From: JANTGF01 sp033791445
Lineage (GTDB): Bacteria > Bacteroidota > Bacteroidia > Bacteroidales > VadinHA17
Reading direction: 5' to 3'
Assembly: GCA_033791445.1 (NCBI GenBank)
Contig: JASJGS010000089.1
Coordinates: 1 to 12,333 of the forward strand
DNA length: 12,333 nt
The notes beneath the pieces were generated by a model, which worked only from the letters and a program-made list of their open reading frames with translations, was not told the origin of the DNA and did not search any database. Both the position numbers and the translations under genes were made by a program. Shown one piece after another: positions 1 to 7,963 of this stretch; position 1 is the stretch's first letter, and each line of letters starts with the position of its first letter.

Positions 1-135
1 GCACCTCTTAATGAAAATGTAAAGCCGGAAACAGTAACTAAACCAAACAGAAAGATACTCACTGCAAACAATTTTGTTATTGCTATTTTACTGGCACTTG
101 TTGGTGTATTGGCCTATCCAAAGGTATTTAATACA
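1..135 (+). repeat. Direct repeat copy A (at least 135 bp, 100% identical)
   Basis: Bases 1-135 are identical to 2101-2235, an offset of exactly 2100. The first difference is at 136 (a) versus 2236 (g). The repeat encodes the linker and third membrane helix of the paralogous TolB/TPR proteins. Its left end cannot be seen because the window starts inside it. Confidence 0.97.
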
Positions 136-1707
136 AACAAATCCCATTTTGATGAAGTATTGGATAAAAAGAAAACCATCGCTGTTTTACCTTTCATGAA
201 TAATACAGGGAATGATTCCAATGATCACTGGGAATATGGCATATCGGAATTACTCATCAGCTCACTTTCCACTTCAAACGAACTTACAGTTATCGACAAC
301 CAGACGATAACTGATGTAATTCAAAACATAGAAAATGTTCAGACTGCTTCCATTGGTCCGAATATTGCAAAAGAGGTGGCCAGCAAAATACAGGTAAAGT
401 CATATATCTATGGAAATTATTTGCAGGCAGGCTCCACATTCAGGATCAACTTAAAGCTCATTGAAACAAAAAGCAATAATGTATTGAAAACTGAATATGT
501 TGAGGGTGAAATAGATAGTATTTTTTCAATGGTTGGCTCTCTGGCAAATGCCATGAAAAGTTACCTGGAGATAGCTTTAATAGGGGAAGGTACTCAGATT
601 GAAACAGCAGATTTTATAACCACAGATTCACCTGAGGCATATAAGTATTTCATCCAGGGAATGGAGGATTTTTGGGCTGGGATAGGTCCAGTTGATGATT
701 TCAGTAGAGCTATTGAAATTGATTCAACATTTACATCAGCTTATTTCTTCGTAAGTATTTATTTGTCATCCATTGAATCGTATATATGGGCCAAATGGGC
801 CATGCAGAAGGCTGATGAGGGGAAGCAGAGTTTGTCCCCCAAGATGCAGCTCTGGTTAGAGGCTTTTATGTCACAATACATTAACAAAAATCCCTATAGA
901 TCTATTAGCTATTTTAAACAAGTTACTGAAATAGATCCATTCTCCAGGCTGAATTGGTTTTGGCTTGGAATGAGTTATTGGTTGATTGAAGAATATGATG
1001 AAGCTTTGTTGACTTTTGAGCACATTGAAGAACTAGATAATCAGTTAGGCCCCTGGAATTATCAAAACTATTACACCGGTCTGGGTAACACCTACCGAAA
1101 ACTTGGAAAATACAAAAAAGCACAAAAAATATACAAGAAAGGATCTTTACTTTTATCAGAATCCCATTTGATCCCCCAAAACCAGGCTATATGTGCCCTG
1201 TTACAAAAGGATACAAGTTCTGCAAATCATTATATCAGTCAGCTAAGATCTGCCCAGATGGCAGATAATTTTCCAGAATCCCTTATAAGAGCACAGGTTG
1301 GACGTGTTTATGAGAGAGCCATGCAATTTGAGAGAGCAGAAGAAATATGGAATCTTGCTTTTGAAATGAGGTTAAACCAGGATCCTGAAAAGGACAATGG
1401 ATTTCCTGGAAATGAACTTTTTTGGTATTATGAGGTATTGGGAAACCTGTATATCGATAATAATATGGATATAGAGCAGGGAATAGAATATTTACAAAAA
1501 GCATTGCTTATGGCAAAAGAATCCGAAAGATCTTCAGATCATCCTAAAATGTTATCTGGTTTAGGATCTGGCTATTATAAACAAGGCAAATATGTCGAAG
1601 CTCTTCAGGCTCTGAAGCAGGCAGAAGATAATTTGTCTATGTATGATCATTCTCTTCATCAACTTATCCAGGAAGTGGAGCAAGCACTTGCTGATCAAAA
1701 CAATTGA
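1..1707 (+). CDS. TolB/FlgO-like domain and TPR membrane protein, 5'-truncated by the window edge
   Basis: The reading frame is open from base 1, so the true start lies upstream and 568 residues are visible. The TTG at 109 is not a credible start, because the codons before it encode the same linker and third membrane helix as residues 84-120 of the next gene. The visible protein has a membrane helix (about visible residues 24-39), then a TolB/FlgO-like domain with motifs IAVLPFMNNTG, WEYGISELLI and YGNYLQAG, then helical TPR repeats to the C-terminus (for example EAYKYFIQGME, YKKAQKIYKKG, GKYVEALQALKQAE). It aligns colinearly with the gene at 1852-3810, differing by about one codon in total length. 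No catalytic domain is visible. The TPR region is probably a protein-interaction surface across the inner membrane. The family is often annotated as adenylate cyclase-like or TolB-like, but its biochemical role is unknown. Confidence is high for the family, low for function. Confidence 0.9.
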   Translation, partial: APLNENVKPETVTKPNRKILTANNFVIAILLALVGVLAYPKVFNTNKSHFDEVLDKKKTIAVLPFMNNTGNDSNDHWEYGISELLISSLSTSNELTVIDNQTITDVIQNIENVQTASIGPNIAKEVASKIQVKSYIYGNYLQAGSTFRINLKLIETKSNNVLKTEYVEGEIDSIFSMVGSLANAMKSYLEIALIGEGTQIETADFITTDSPEAYKYFIQGMEDFWAGIGPVDDFSRAIEIDSTFTSAYFFVSIYLSSIESYIWAKWAMQKADEGKQSLSPKMQLWLEAFMSQYINKNPYRSISYFKQVTEIDPFSRLNWFWLGMSYWLIEEYDEALLTFEHIEELDNQLGPWNYQNYYTGLGNTYRKLGKYKKAQKIYKKGSLLLSESHLIPQNQAICALLQKDTSSANHYISQLRSAQMADNFPESLIRAQVGRVYERAMQFERAEEIWNLAFEMRLNQDPEKDNGFPGNELFWYYEVLGNLYIDNNMDIEQGIEYLQKALLMAKESERSSDHPKMLSGLGSGYYKQGKYVEALQALKQAEDNLSMYDHSLHQLIQEVEQALADQNN

Positions 1708-1777
1708 ATTGACCCTGATGAAGATAATCCACCATTAGTTCTTGTCTCAGCTTACATTTGGCATCAAGGTATACTTA

Positions 1778-1811
1778 TTTGTAATGGTTCTATATTATTT
1801 TTATATATTTG
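1778..1811 (+). promoter_or_regulatory. Putative Bacteroidota-type promoter for the second TolB/TPR gene
   Basis: TATATTTG at 1804-1811 matches the TAnnTTTG -7 consensus of the Bacteroidota primary sigma factor exactly. A TTTG at 1778-1781 can serve as the -33 element. The spacer is 22 bp, slightly longer than the usual 19-21. Transcription would start near 1815, leaving a leader of about 37 nt. The rest of the 144-bp gap shows no convincing terminator, so readthrough from the upstream paralogue is also possible. Confidence 0.45.
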
Positions 1812-1851
1812 AAAAATAACCAATTAGGGATCTCACCCTTTTCTATTATTT

Positions 1852-3810
1852 ATGGCAAAACCCATGAACAAATTCAATCAGCTTTGGAATGAATTGAAAC
1901 GCCGAAAGGTACTCAGGGTGATGGCAATGTACCTGGCTACTGCATTTATTGTACTGGAAGCTGCTGACATAATGCTCCCCAGGTTGGGTTTACCTGACTG
2001 GACCGTTACCCTGGTTATTGTGCTTATAATTATTGGAATCCCCATAACTGTAGTTGTATCGTGGGTATTTGATATTACTCCGGAAGGCCTCTTAAAGACT
2101 GCACCTCTTAATGAAAATGTAAAGCCGGAAACAGTAACTAAACCAAACAGAAAGATACTCACTGCAAACAATTTTGTTATTGCTATTTTACTGGCACTTG
2201 TTGGTGTATTGGCCTATCCAAAGGTATTTAATACAGATAAAACTGCTCTTAATAAAGCAGGTGAAAACAAAAAGATAATTGCCATTTTACCATTCATAAA
2301 TAATACCGGTGACTCCTCAAATGATCACTGGGAATATGGTATATCAGAATTGCTGATCAATTCCCTTTCCACCTCAGAAGAGCTCATAGTTATTGACAAT
2401 CAAACCATTAATGAGGTAATAAATAATGTGGAAAGTGGTCAAACAGCATCTGTAGATCCTGAAATCGCCAAAAAAGTAGCCTCAAAAATAAAAGTAGAAT
2501 CTTATATATATGGGAATTACTTACAAGCAGGTTCAATATTCAGAATCAATCTAAAACTTATTGACACAAAAAGCAGTAAAGTTTTAGAAACAGATTTTAT
2601 TGAAGGTAATATTGATAGTATTTTTCCAATGGTAGGTTCTATTGCTTTGAATATTAAGAATTACCTGGAAATCAAAACAATTGCAGAAGCTAATGACATA
2701 GAAATAGATGGCACTGTCACAACAACATCTCCTGAGGCGTACAAGTATTTTATCCAGGGGATGGAGATTTATTGGACTGGAAATGAGAGTGCCATTGGAA
2801 ATTTTGAAAAAGCCATTGAAATTGATACTACTTTTACCTCGGCATATTTTTTCCTAAACGCTCATCTGAATTCTTTGGGTCAATATAGTTGGGCAAAAAA
2901 ATCCTTGATGAAGGCCTATGAAGGAAAAGACAAGTCATCTAAGAAAATGCAACTTTGGCTAGAAGCTTTTATCTCTATATATTTTAACAAGAATCCATAC
3001 AAATCGATCGAGTATTTTAAACAGGTTACTGAAATAGATCCTTATTCCCGGTTAAATTGGTATTGGCTTGGGTTTTGTTATAGCCTGGTTGAAAATTATG
3101 AGAATGCCTTTCTTGCATTCGAGCAAGTTCAAGATTTGACTAATCAATTGGGCCCATGGAAAAATCATAACTATTATCGCGATTTTGGAGGCATTTACCG
3201 GAAACATGAAAAATATAATAAAGCACAAAGAATATACAAGGAGGGTATAAGCCTTACCCCTGAAGCAACTGATATATTAAGAGGTCAGGCTGCATGTGCC
3301 CTATTACAAAATGACACAATCGCTGCAAATCAGTATATTAATCAAATAAGATCTATCCTAATAAGCCAGGGTATATATCCAGAACCCTTAATAATTGCAA
3401 ATGTAGGTCGCGTTTATAGTGACGCAGGACGAATTAAGAGGGCTGAAGATTTATATAGACTCGCTCTTAAAATGAGATTAAATCAAGGGCCTGATATAGA
3501 CTCTATTAATCCTGGCAATAATTTATACTGGTATTATAGTATGTTAGGAAGCGTGCTTATTGAAAATGATATAAATATTGAGGAAGGAATGGAATATACT
3601 CAAATGGCTCTTGATCTATCCAAGAAAGCCTATTCAGATTATCATCCATTCGTACTATTTCCTGCGGGTTTAGGTAACTTCAAAATAGGCAAATACCAGG
3701 AAGCTCTTAGCTATTTTAAAATGACCGAAGAAAGGGCAACCCTTTATAACCATCGACTTCATGAACTTATCATGGAGACTGAAAAAGAGCTTGCCAGTCA
3801 GAACAAATAA
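1852..3810 (+). CDS. TolB/FlgO-like domain and TPR inner-membrane protein (paralogue 2)
   Basis: This is a complete 652-residue protein. A short basic N-terminus (NELKRRKVLRVMAMYLA) leads into two membrane helices at about 22-39 and 51-74. The conserved stretch with LPRLGLPDWTV and FDITPEG, typical of this Bacteroidota family, surrounds and follows the second helix. A third helix lies at about 106-122. A TolB/FlgO-like domain spans about 141-275 (IIAILPFINNTG, WEYGISELL, YIYGNYLQAG). TPR-like helical repeats fill about 295-640, including EIDPYSRLNWYWLG and KIGKYQEALSYFK. ATG 1852 is chosen as the first in-frame start; ATG 1864 would remove only four residues. With three helices, the TolB/TPR part would be on the opposite side of the membrane from the basic N-terminus, that is probably periplasmic. 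No enzymatic domain is visible, so a sensing or scaffolding role is only inference. Confidence 0.92.
   Translation: MAKPMNKFNQLWNELKRRKVLRVMAMYLATAFIVLEAADIMLPRLGLPDWTVTLVIVLIIIGIPITVVVSWVFDITPEGLLKTAPLNENVKPETVTKPNRKILTANNFVIAILLALVGVLAYPKVFNTDKTALNKAGENKKIIAILPFINNTGDSSNDHWEYGISELLINSLSTSEELIVIDNQTINEVINNVESGQTASVDPEIAKKVASKIKVESYIYGNYLQAGSIFRINLKLIDTKSSKVLETDFIEGNIDSIFPMVGSIALNIKNYLEIKTIAEANDIEIDGTVTTTSPEAYKYFIQGMEIYWTGNESAIGNFEKAIEIDTTFTSAYFFLNAHLNSLGQYSWAKKSLMKAYEGKDKSSKKMQLWLEAFISIYFNKNPYKSIEYFKQVTEIDPYSRLNWYWLGFCYSLVENYENAFLAFEQVQDLTNQLGPWKNHNYYRDFGGIYRKHEKYNKAQRIYKEGISLTPEATDILRGQAACALLQNDTIAANQYINQIRSILISQGIYPEPLIIANVGRVYSDAGRIKRAEDLYRLALKMRLNQGPDIDSINPGNNLYWYYSMLGSVLIENDINIEEGMEYTQMALDLSKKAYSDYHPFVLFPAGLGNFKIGKYQEALSYFKMTEERATLYNHRLHELIMETEKELASQNK
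2101..2235 (+). repeat. Direct repeat copy B, inside the second TolB/TPR gene
   Basis: Identical to bases 1-135. It covers codons 84-128, i.e. the cytoplasmic linker plus third membrane helix. Just downstream the two genes diverge: an ungapped comparison of 181-240 with 2281-2340 shows 13 mismatches in 60. Confidence 0.97.
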
Positions 3811-3872
3811 ATAAGGGTTCCGAAAGACTAATATTATTCATCTATCAGGTAAAACTTTACTCCACAGCTGTA

Positions 3873-3904
3873 TTTGTGTTTTATAACGAATTGGTGTACA
3901 TTTA
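3873..3904 (+). promoter_or_regulatory. Possible relict promoter of the VOC pseudogene
   Basis: TTTG at 3873-3876 and TACATTTA at 3897-3904 (one mismatch to TAnnTTTG) are separated by 20 bp, the expected spacing for a Bacteroidota promoter. The predicted start of transcription, near 3908, lies just before ATG codons at 3919 and 3934. Such motifs occur by chance in AT-rich DNA, so this is tentative. Confidence 0.3.
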
Positions 3905-3933
3905 TCAGACTAATTCAATGACTAGTACGATTA

Positions 3934-4188
3934 ATGACTGGCAAACCATCTAATCCATTTCAGTTCTGGCCTGTTCGTTAAGGGAGATAGTTTACAAAGC
4001 TAAAGGCAGATGGTGTAGTAATTTATTTTACTGCCAATTCAGGCGATGTGTCCATTGAGCTATCCAGGGTAGAAAAAGCAGGAGGAAAAGTCTTGATGGA
4101 AAAGAAACAAATTTCAGAGGAACATGGCTACATGGCTCTTCTTCTGGATTGCGAAGGCAACCGGATTGCCCTGCATAGCAGAAAATAA
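3934..4188 (+). pseudogene. Glyoxalase/bleomycin-resistance (VOC) family protein, degraded remnant
   Basis: Codons 3991-4188 read DGVVIYFTANSGDVS, RVEKAGGKVL, ISEEHGYMALLLD and CEGNRIALHSRK before a TAA. This is the characteristic C-terminal half of small VOC-fold proteins, which bind a metal and act as lyases or antibiotic-binding proteins. About 60 of the usual roughly 120-130 residues remain. In-frame stops at 3979-3981 and 3988-3990 close the frame upstream. An ATG at 3934 in the same frame gives MTGKPSNPFQFWPVR before the first stop, which could be the original N-terminus. If so, roughly 50 or more central codons, with half of the metal-binding site, have been deleted. The C-terminal identification is well supported; the 5' boundary and the N-terminal stub are inference. 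The alternative, a short functional protein starting at the internal ATG 4096, seems unlikely. Confidence 0.75.
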
Positions 4189-4256
4189 AAAATATCCCTA
4201 CCCTTAGGATGGCATCTTTTCCTAGAGCAAGGCCTTCATTCAAACGGTTTAGCAAA

Positions 4257-4287
4257 AAAGAAGAGCTTTGATGTATAGCTCTTCTTT
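4257..4287. terminator. Bidirectional intrinsic terminator between convergent genes
   Basis: A perfect 11-bp inverted repeat (AAAGAAGAGCT at 4257-4267 and AGCTCTTCTTT at 4277-4287) encloses a 9-nt loop. On the + strand it is followed by a T-rich tract (CTTTCGACTTTTT). On the - strand the stem runs into a T-run (the complement of AAAA at 4254-4257). It lies 15 bp past the stop of the usher-like gene, so it most likely ends the minus-strand operon and also blocks readthrough from the + strand. Confidence 0.75.
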
Positions 4288-4301
4288 CTTTCGACTTTTT
4301 A

Positions 4302-7300
4302 TCATTCCTCTTTTTCAAGTAGATAGATGGCGGTAAAGCCAAGGCCTGCCAGTTCCGGATAATACTTGTATGTTTCTTCGCGTGTATAGAACCCGGTAAT
4401 GATCACACTATAGTTTCCGAATTGCTCAACGATCTCAACCGGCAGACTGAGTTTATCAATGATTTTGCTTTGTGCTCGTTCTGCCTGGTTTAGCTTTGTG
4501 TATACGGCCACCTGTAATGAAAATCTTGGTTCAGCCTTTACAGGAGCTACAATGATACCTTCCGGTAATTCATTTTTGTCAATTGGCCTGGCTCTTATGG
4601 AGTCTATTTCAACCTGTTCTTTCACAGGTTCCACCCCTGGTTCTATTGCAGGTTCTATTATAGGTTCTTCCGTTGGAGCCAATGTTGACTTTTCGGATGG
4701 CATTAGCCATATATTATTGAATCCCATAAGGTTCAAGAAAGGAACTATTCTTTCCCTCTCCTGCTGAGATGAGAACCTGGTAATACGCACTTTATAGTTT
4801 CCATCTTCAAGCTCTATGATTACCGGCCTGTCAATGGCTGCGGACACCCTTAGTCTATAAGCCTCAGCTTCCGTTGAATCCTTGAATTCTCCTACCTGTA
4901 TAACAAGATTTTCATGGACGATGCGTCTTTGACCATCTTCAAGCGTTTCAATTTCCGCATATATTGTATCGTGTACAGTTCTGATTACCATGTATTTTTG
5001 CATTCCTTTCAGGGTAATTACCCACATCTCATTGACACCATTTTTATGGAGAATATCAACAAAGGTATCCACCTCTTCTCTGGTTTCAAATCCCATAATA
5101 CGTACCTTATAGAAACCGTTTGCAATGATTATTTCAACATCTCTGCCAAGTAGAGCAGCCAGTTTCTTCCTATATGCATTCGCATTCGATTTGCGCTTGA
5201 AGGCTCCCAATTGAATTATATAGCTATCTGTGGCAGATGTCGTTACTTCTTGCACAACCTCATGAACAACTACATAGCTGGTGTCCCTTTTGGTTACTTT
5301 CCTTTCCGGTTCAACAGGCTTATCCTCTGGCTTCATTTTAACGGTGAAATCAAGTCCGTCAATAAAATCACCCTCAATGTTTGCTGTAATATCAAAATCG
5401 ATGGAATCCGGAGTAGTTATCATCTTCAGCTTCCGCATCTGAGCAGTGTCTAACCTGACTGTGAAAGTACCAGGAGCCAGGCCAAAGTAGCTGAAATACC
5501 CATCTTGTTCAGTTAGGGTTCGCCCGGTTAGCTTTTGATCACTGTTATAGAAATTAACAATCACACGGGCCAGACCCAGGGGTTCACCCTCCCCTTTATC
5601 AATCATAACCATTCCTGAAGCCTCTCCTACTACATAGACTGGCACCTCTATTAGTTTAAGCATGTTAGGATCGACAGCTACATTCATGGTCTTGTTCTTC
5701 AAGGTCCATGTTATGTTGTCAAAGCCACTCTGATCAAGCTCAATAAAGCAATCTGCATAGGGTTGAAGACTAAAAATACGAATGGTGGTATCCTTTTCAA
5801 TTGTTTCAATACGCCCACCGCTGGCTCGCAGCTTCAGTCCGTATGCTTTCGGTTCACCGGCATCTCTTGTACCGTTTGCATTTATATCGATAAAAGGTAG
5901 GACGGTAATTCCACCTTTGCCTACGTTTACACGATTGTCCGCAGTACTATACCTGGTTTTGCGGTCACTAATATAGCTTCCCCTTGCATATTGAACAAGT
6001 GTTGTGTATTTTTTTGTCCGCCTGCTTGAAAATCCGGTCTGGGCAAATTTAAAATCGTAACGGAATCCAACTTCTCCCACGTAAAAGTTGCTTAGAAAAT
6101 TCTGTTCGTATGAAAGATTGAGATAAGCATTTTGGAATACCCGTTTTTCTAGTCTAAGTTTAGCAGTAAGAAGCTTTTTCTCTGTAAATCCATACTGAAT
6201 TTGCGGGGTAATAGTAATATTACCAGGCAAGCGAAATGAGAGAGCAAGGTTACTGTAAACTGTTGGAGTATTATTGCCAATAAAAAGGGCATAGGTTGTG
6301 AGGTTAGTGTTTACACCCCAAAGCGAGCCTGAAAGTAGCCATTCACCCGTGGTATAAAGAGTGCTTGGCAAAACAAGCTGATTAATAGAAAGCCTGGTAT
6401 AGGCTGAAAACTTTTTTATTCGAATGGGTACCGATATTGCAAGTTTACGCTCTTCAAGATAATTGAAATTAATGGCCGTCTGACCCTTTGCATATTTTGT
6501 ATAGTTCAGGTCAAACTGGATGTTTGAAGGGAGCCTGTAGGAAAGTGAAGCCTTGGCTCGTACACCATAGGTATACTCTGCTGATAGCAGGAGATTTGAA
6601 GCTAGCCTGAATGAGGCGTTTGCAAATGGCATCAAAGGGCCTGAGGTGACTGAGGAAAGATATTCATAGCCGGCTCCTATTGTAATTCCACGGGTCAATC
6701 CATAATTAACATTGGCTCTGGAAAAACGACTATAGAGTGTATCTTCCACCATCCCTGCATTGGCATAGTATTCAAGTTTATTTTTGGGAAGGAAATTGAA
6801 GGGTATGGAGATATTTCGTTCACTTATTCGTTCTTCACCCCAGGGACCATAATACTTTAACCTGATAAATGAATTCCCATAAACAAGTGGCACTTCAAAA
6901 GAAAAGAAACCAGCCGCATCAGCCTTGACAAAATCAACAAGGACATTATTTACATATAACTCCACCATCCAGCCAGGCTCAGTTTTGTCGTTCAGCGTAT
7001 AAGATCCAAAAGACTTCCTGAAAGTTGTAGGGGTATTTGTGACCTGTACGCCTATTACAGGGTCATAAATGGAGGATGTGGCATGCGTGAAGATTTTTCC
7101 TGCCATCACCTGCCTTACAGCTTTATTATCATTGTTGACTCGTCTCCACAAGTAATATTGTTGCTTTTCGGTAAAGGGCTCCCTGCTATTGTAATTAAGG
7201 GAAACTGTGGTTTCTCCTCCAGCAATTATTGCCCCTAAGGTAAGATTCAGTCTTGCTTCTGCCAGCCCATTGATCTGTTCTGTAGCAATAGCTGACCAGT

Positions 7301-7931
7301 CAGCCATACCAAAATGGAACATTGGATAAGTTCTGCCTATTGTGGTATCGGCTTTTTCTTCACCCTTGAGGCGGGACAGATTTTGTCTCATTTCCTCCAG
7401 CCTCATTTCCCGTATTATCGGCAATTCAAGCCTTGCATTTACTGTGACCGACAGGTTCCTGAAGTCAAACAAACAATCCAACCCAAATATCTGTCCATAA
7501 AAAAAGGATCTCAGAAAGAGATTCGTTTCAGTACGAATAAGATCGCCTGTCTCAAGTTTATAGGTTTCTTTACCATATTGAATCTGGTTTTTGACTCTGT
7601 CAATACTATAGGGGGTATCCTGGTCTATGAAAAAACCTGTGATAGTTTCTAAGCCATCTGAAGGAATATTTCGGATTTTCAGAAAATCAAAAAGGTCGGT
7701 TACAGGTAAATAAACCTCGCTTCCTTTTATTACAGCATCAATCTCTCCAGAACCAACATTGGGTACATTGAGAAAAACAGCTATCTCATCATAGACTGAT
7801 TCTTCCTGGGCTAAGCTTGTAATACTCGGAAGAAAAGTTAAAAGGAAAACAAAATTGACAAAGTACTTTATTGAACTGACACACATACGGCCTGAACTGG
7901 TATCAGTGGAGTATGCTTTTGTCTTTGTCAT
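4302..7931 (-). CDS. Usher-like outer-membrane barrel protein with Sdr-type beta domains and three C-terminal SPOR domains
   Basis: This 1209-residue protein has a signal peptide ending near residue 42 (LLTFLPSITSLAQ). An N-terminal periplasmic domain spans about 46-170. A long beta-strand-rich barrel region spans about 220-640 and carries a plug-like insert around 303-375 (WMVELYVNNVLVDFVKADAA, YGPWGEERISERNI) followed by NYGLTRGITIGAGYEYLSS. These patterns resemble FimD/CS1-type fimbrial ushers. The post-barrel region has an Sdr-like loop (FIDINANGTRDAGEPK, 680-695) and a second beta-sandwich (about 766-866), an arrangement known from alternate-type ushers. Three SPOR domains then follow (about 903-976, 1006-1078, 1135-1206), the last after a Pro/Glu-rich linker. 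Typical ushers are about 800-900 residues. It would secrete and assemble the DUF4402 subunits. Met16 (ATG at 7886) is an alternative start giving a neater signal peptide. The gene is last in the operon, 32 bp after the pilin gene. The usher assignment rests on pattern and context; the SPOR assignment is firmer. Confidence 0.8.
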   Translation of the reverse strand: MTKTKAYSTDTSSGRMCVSSIKYFVNFVFLLTFLPSITSLAQEESVYDEIAVFLNVPNVGSGEIDAVIKGSEVYLPVTDLFDFLKIRNIPSDGLETITGFFIDQDTPYSIDRVKNQIQYGKETYKLETGDLIRTETNLFLRSFFYGQIFGLDCLFDFRNLSVTVNARLELPIIREMRLEEMRQNLSRLKGEEKADTTIGRTYPMFHFGMADWSAIATEQINGLAEARLNLTLGAIIAGGETTVSLNYNSREPFTEKQQYYLWRRVNNDNKAVRQVMAGKIFTHATSSIYDPVIGVQVTNTPTTFRKSFGSYTLNDKTEPGWMVELYVNNVLVDFVKADAAGFFSFEVPLVYGNSFIRLKYYGPWGEERISERNISIPFNFLPKNKLEYYANAGMVEDTLYSRFSRANVNYGLTRGITIGAGYEYLSSVTSGPLMPFANASFRLASNLLLSAEYTYGVRAKASLSYRLPSNIQFDLNYTKYAKGQTAINFNYLEERKLAISVPIRIKKFSAYTRLSINQLVLPSTLYTTGEWLLSGSLWGVNTNLTTYALFIGNNTPTVYSNLALSFRLPGNITITPQIQYGFTEKKLLTAKLRLEKRVFQNAYLNLSYEQNFLSNFYVGEVGFRYDFKFAQTGFSSRRTKKYTTLVQYARGSYISDRKTRYSTADNRVNVGKGGITVLPFIDINANGTRDAGEPKAYGLKLRASGGRIETIEKDTTIRIFSLQPYADCFIELDQSGFDNITWTLKNKTMNVAVDPNMLKLIEVPVYVVGEASGMVMIDKGEGEPLGLARVIVNFYNSDQKLTGRTLTEQDGYFSYFGLAPGTFTVRLDTAQMRKLKMITTPDSIDFDITANIEGDFIDGLDFTVKMKPEDKPVEPERKVTKRDTSYVVVHEVVQEVTTSATDSYIIQLGAFKRKSNANAYRKKLAALLGRDVEIIIANGFYKVRIMGFETREEVDTFVDILHKNGVNEMWVITLKGMQKYMVIRTVHDTIYAEIETLEDGQRRIVHENLVIQVGEFKDSTEAEAYRLRVSAAIDRPVIIELEDGNYKVRITRFSSQQERERIVPFLNLMGFNNIWLMPSEKSTLAPTEEPIIEPAIEPGVEPVKEQVEIDSIRARPIDKNELPEGIIVAPVKAEPRFSLQVAVYTKLNQAERAQSKIIDKLSLPVEIVEQFGNYSVIITGFYTREETYKYYPELAGLGFTAIYLLEKEE
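4314..5225 (-). repeat. Three tandem SPOR domains at the C-terminus of the usher-like protein
   Basis: Each unit begins with a strand of the form IQLGAF / IQVGEF / LQVAVY and ends with a strand-turn motif NGFYKVRIMGFETREE / DGNYKVRITRFSSQQE / FGNYSVIITGFYTREE. Approximate DNA limits are 5004-5225, 4698-4916 and 4314-4529. SPOR domains bind peptidoglycan glycan strands stripped of stem peptides. The third copy departs from the core (VAVY in place of VGAF/VGEF) and may bind differently. The linker before it is rich in Glu and Pro (residues 1088-1106). Confidence 0.85.
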
Positions 7932-7963
7932 TTGATATTAAGGCCAATATTTTCACAGATGAT

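Larger units (their letters stand above)
3811..4301. other. Intergenic region of 491 bp between convergent gene sets
   Basis: No intact gene was found here on either strand. It contains a possible relict promoter (3873-3904), a decayed VOC-family gene (about 3934-4188) and a hairpin terminator (4257-4287). Nothing recognisable was seen in 3811-3870 or 4189-4250. A 104-codon minus-strand frame across 4028-4342 overlaps both the pseudogene and the terminator and has no family resemblance. Confidence 0.75.

Noticed and set aside
109..111. TTG as the start codon of the first gene
   Set aside because: The frame is open from base 1 and encodes the same linker and membrane helix as the intact paralogue, so the gene simply continues upstream of the window.
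4028..4342. 104-codon minus-strand open frame
   Set aside because: It lies antisense to the VOC remnant, runs through the terminator hairpin and into the end of the usher-like gene, and shows no family pattern.
5782..5976. Several plus-strand open frames inside the usher, T9SS and chaperone genes
   Set aside because: They are antisense to long genes with clear signal peptides and domains and have no recognisable motifs of their own.
4302..7931. TonB-dependent receptor as an alternative identity of the large barrel protein
   Set aside because: No N-terminal TonB-box plug domain is visible; the plug-like insert lies within the barrel, and the chaperone and pilin-like neighbours fit an usher better.
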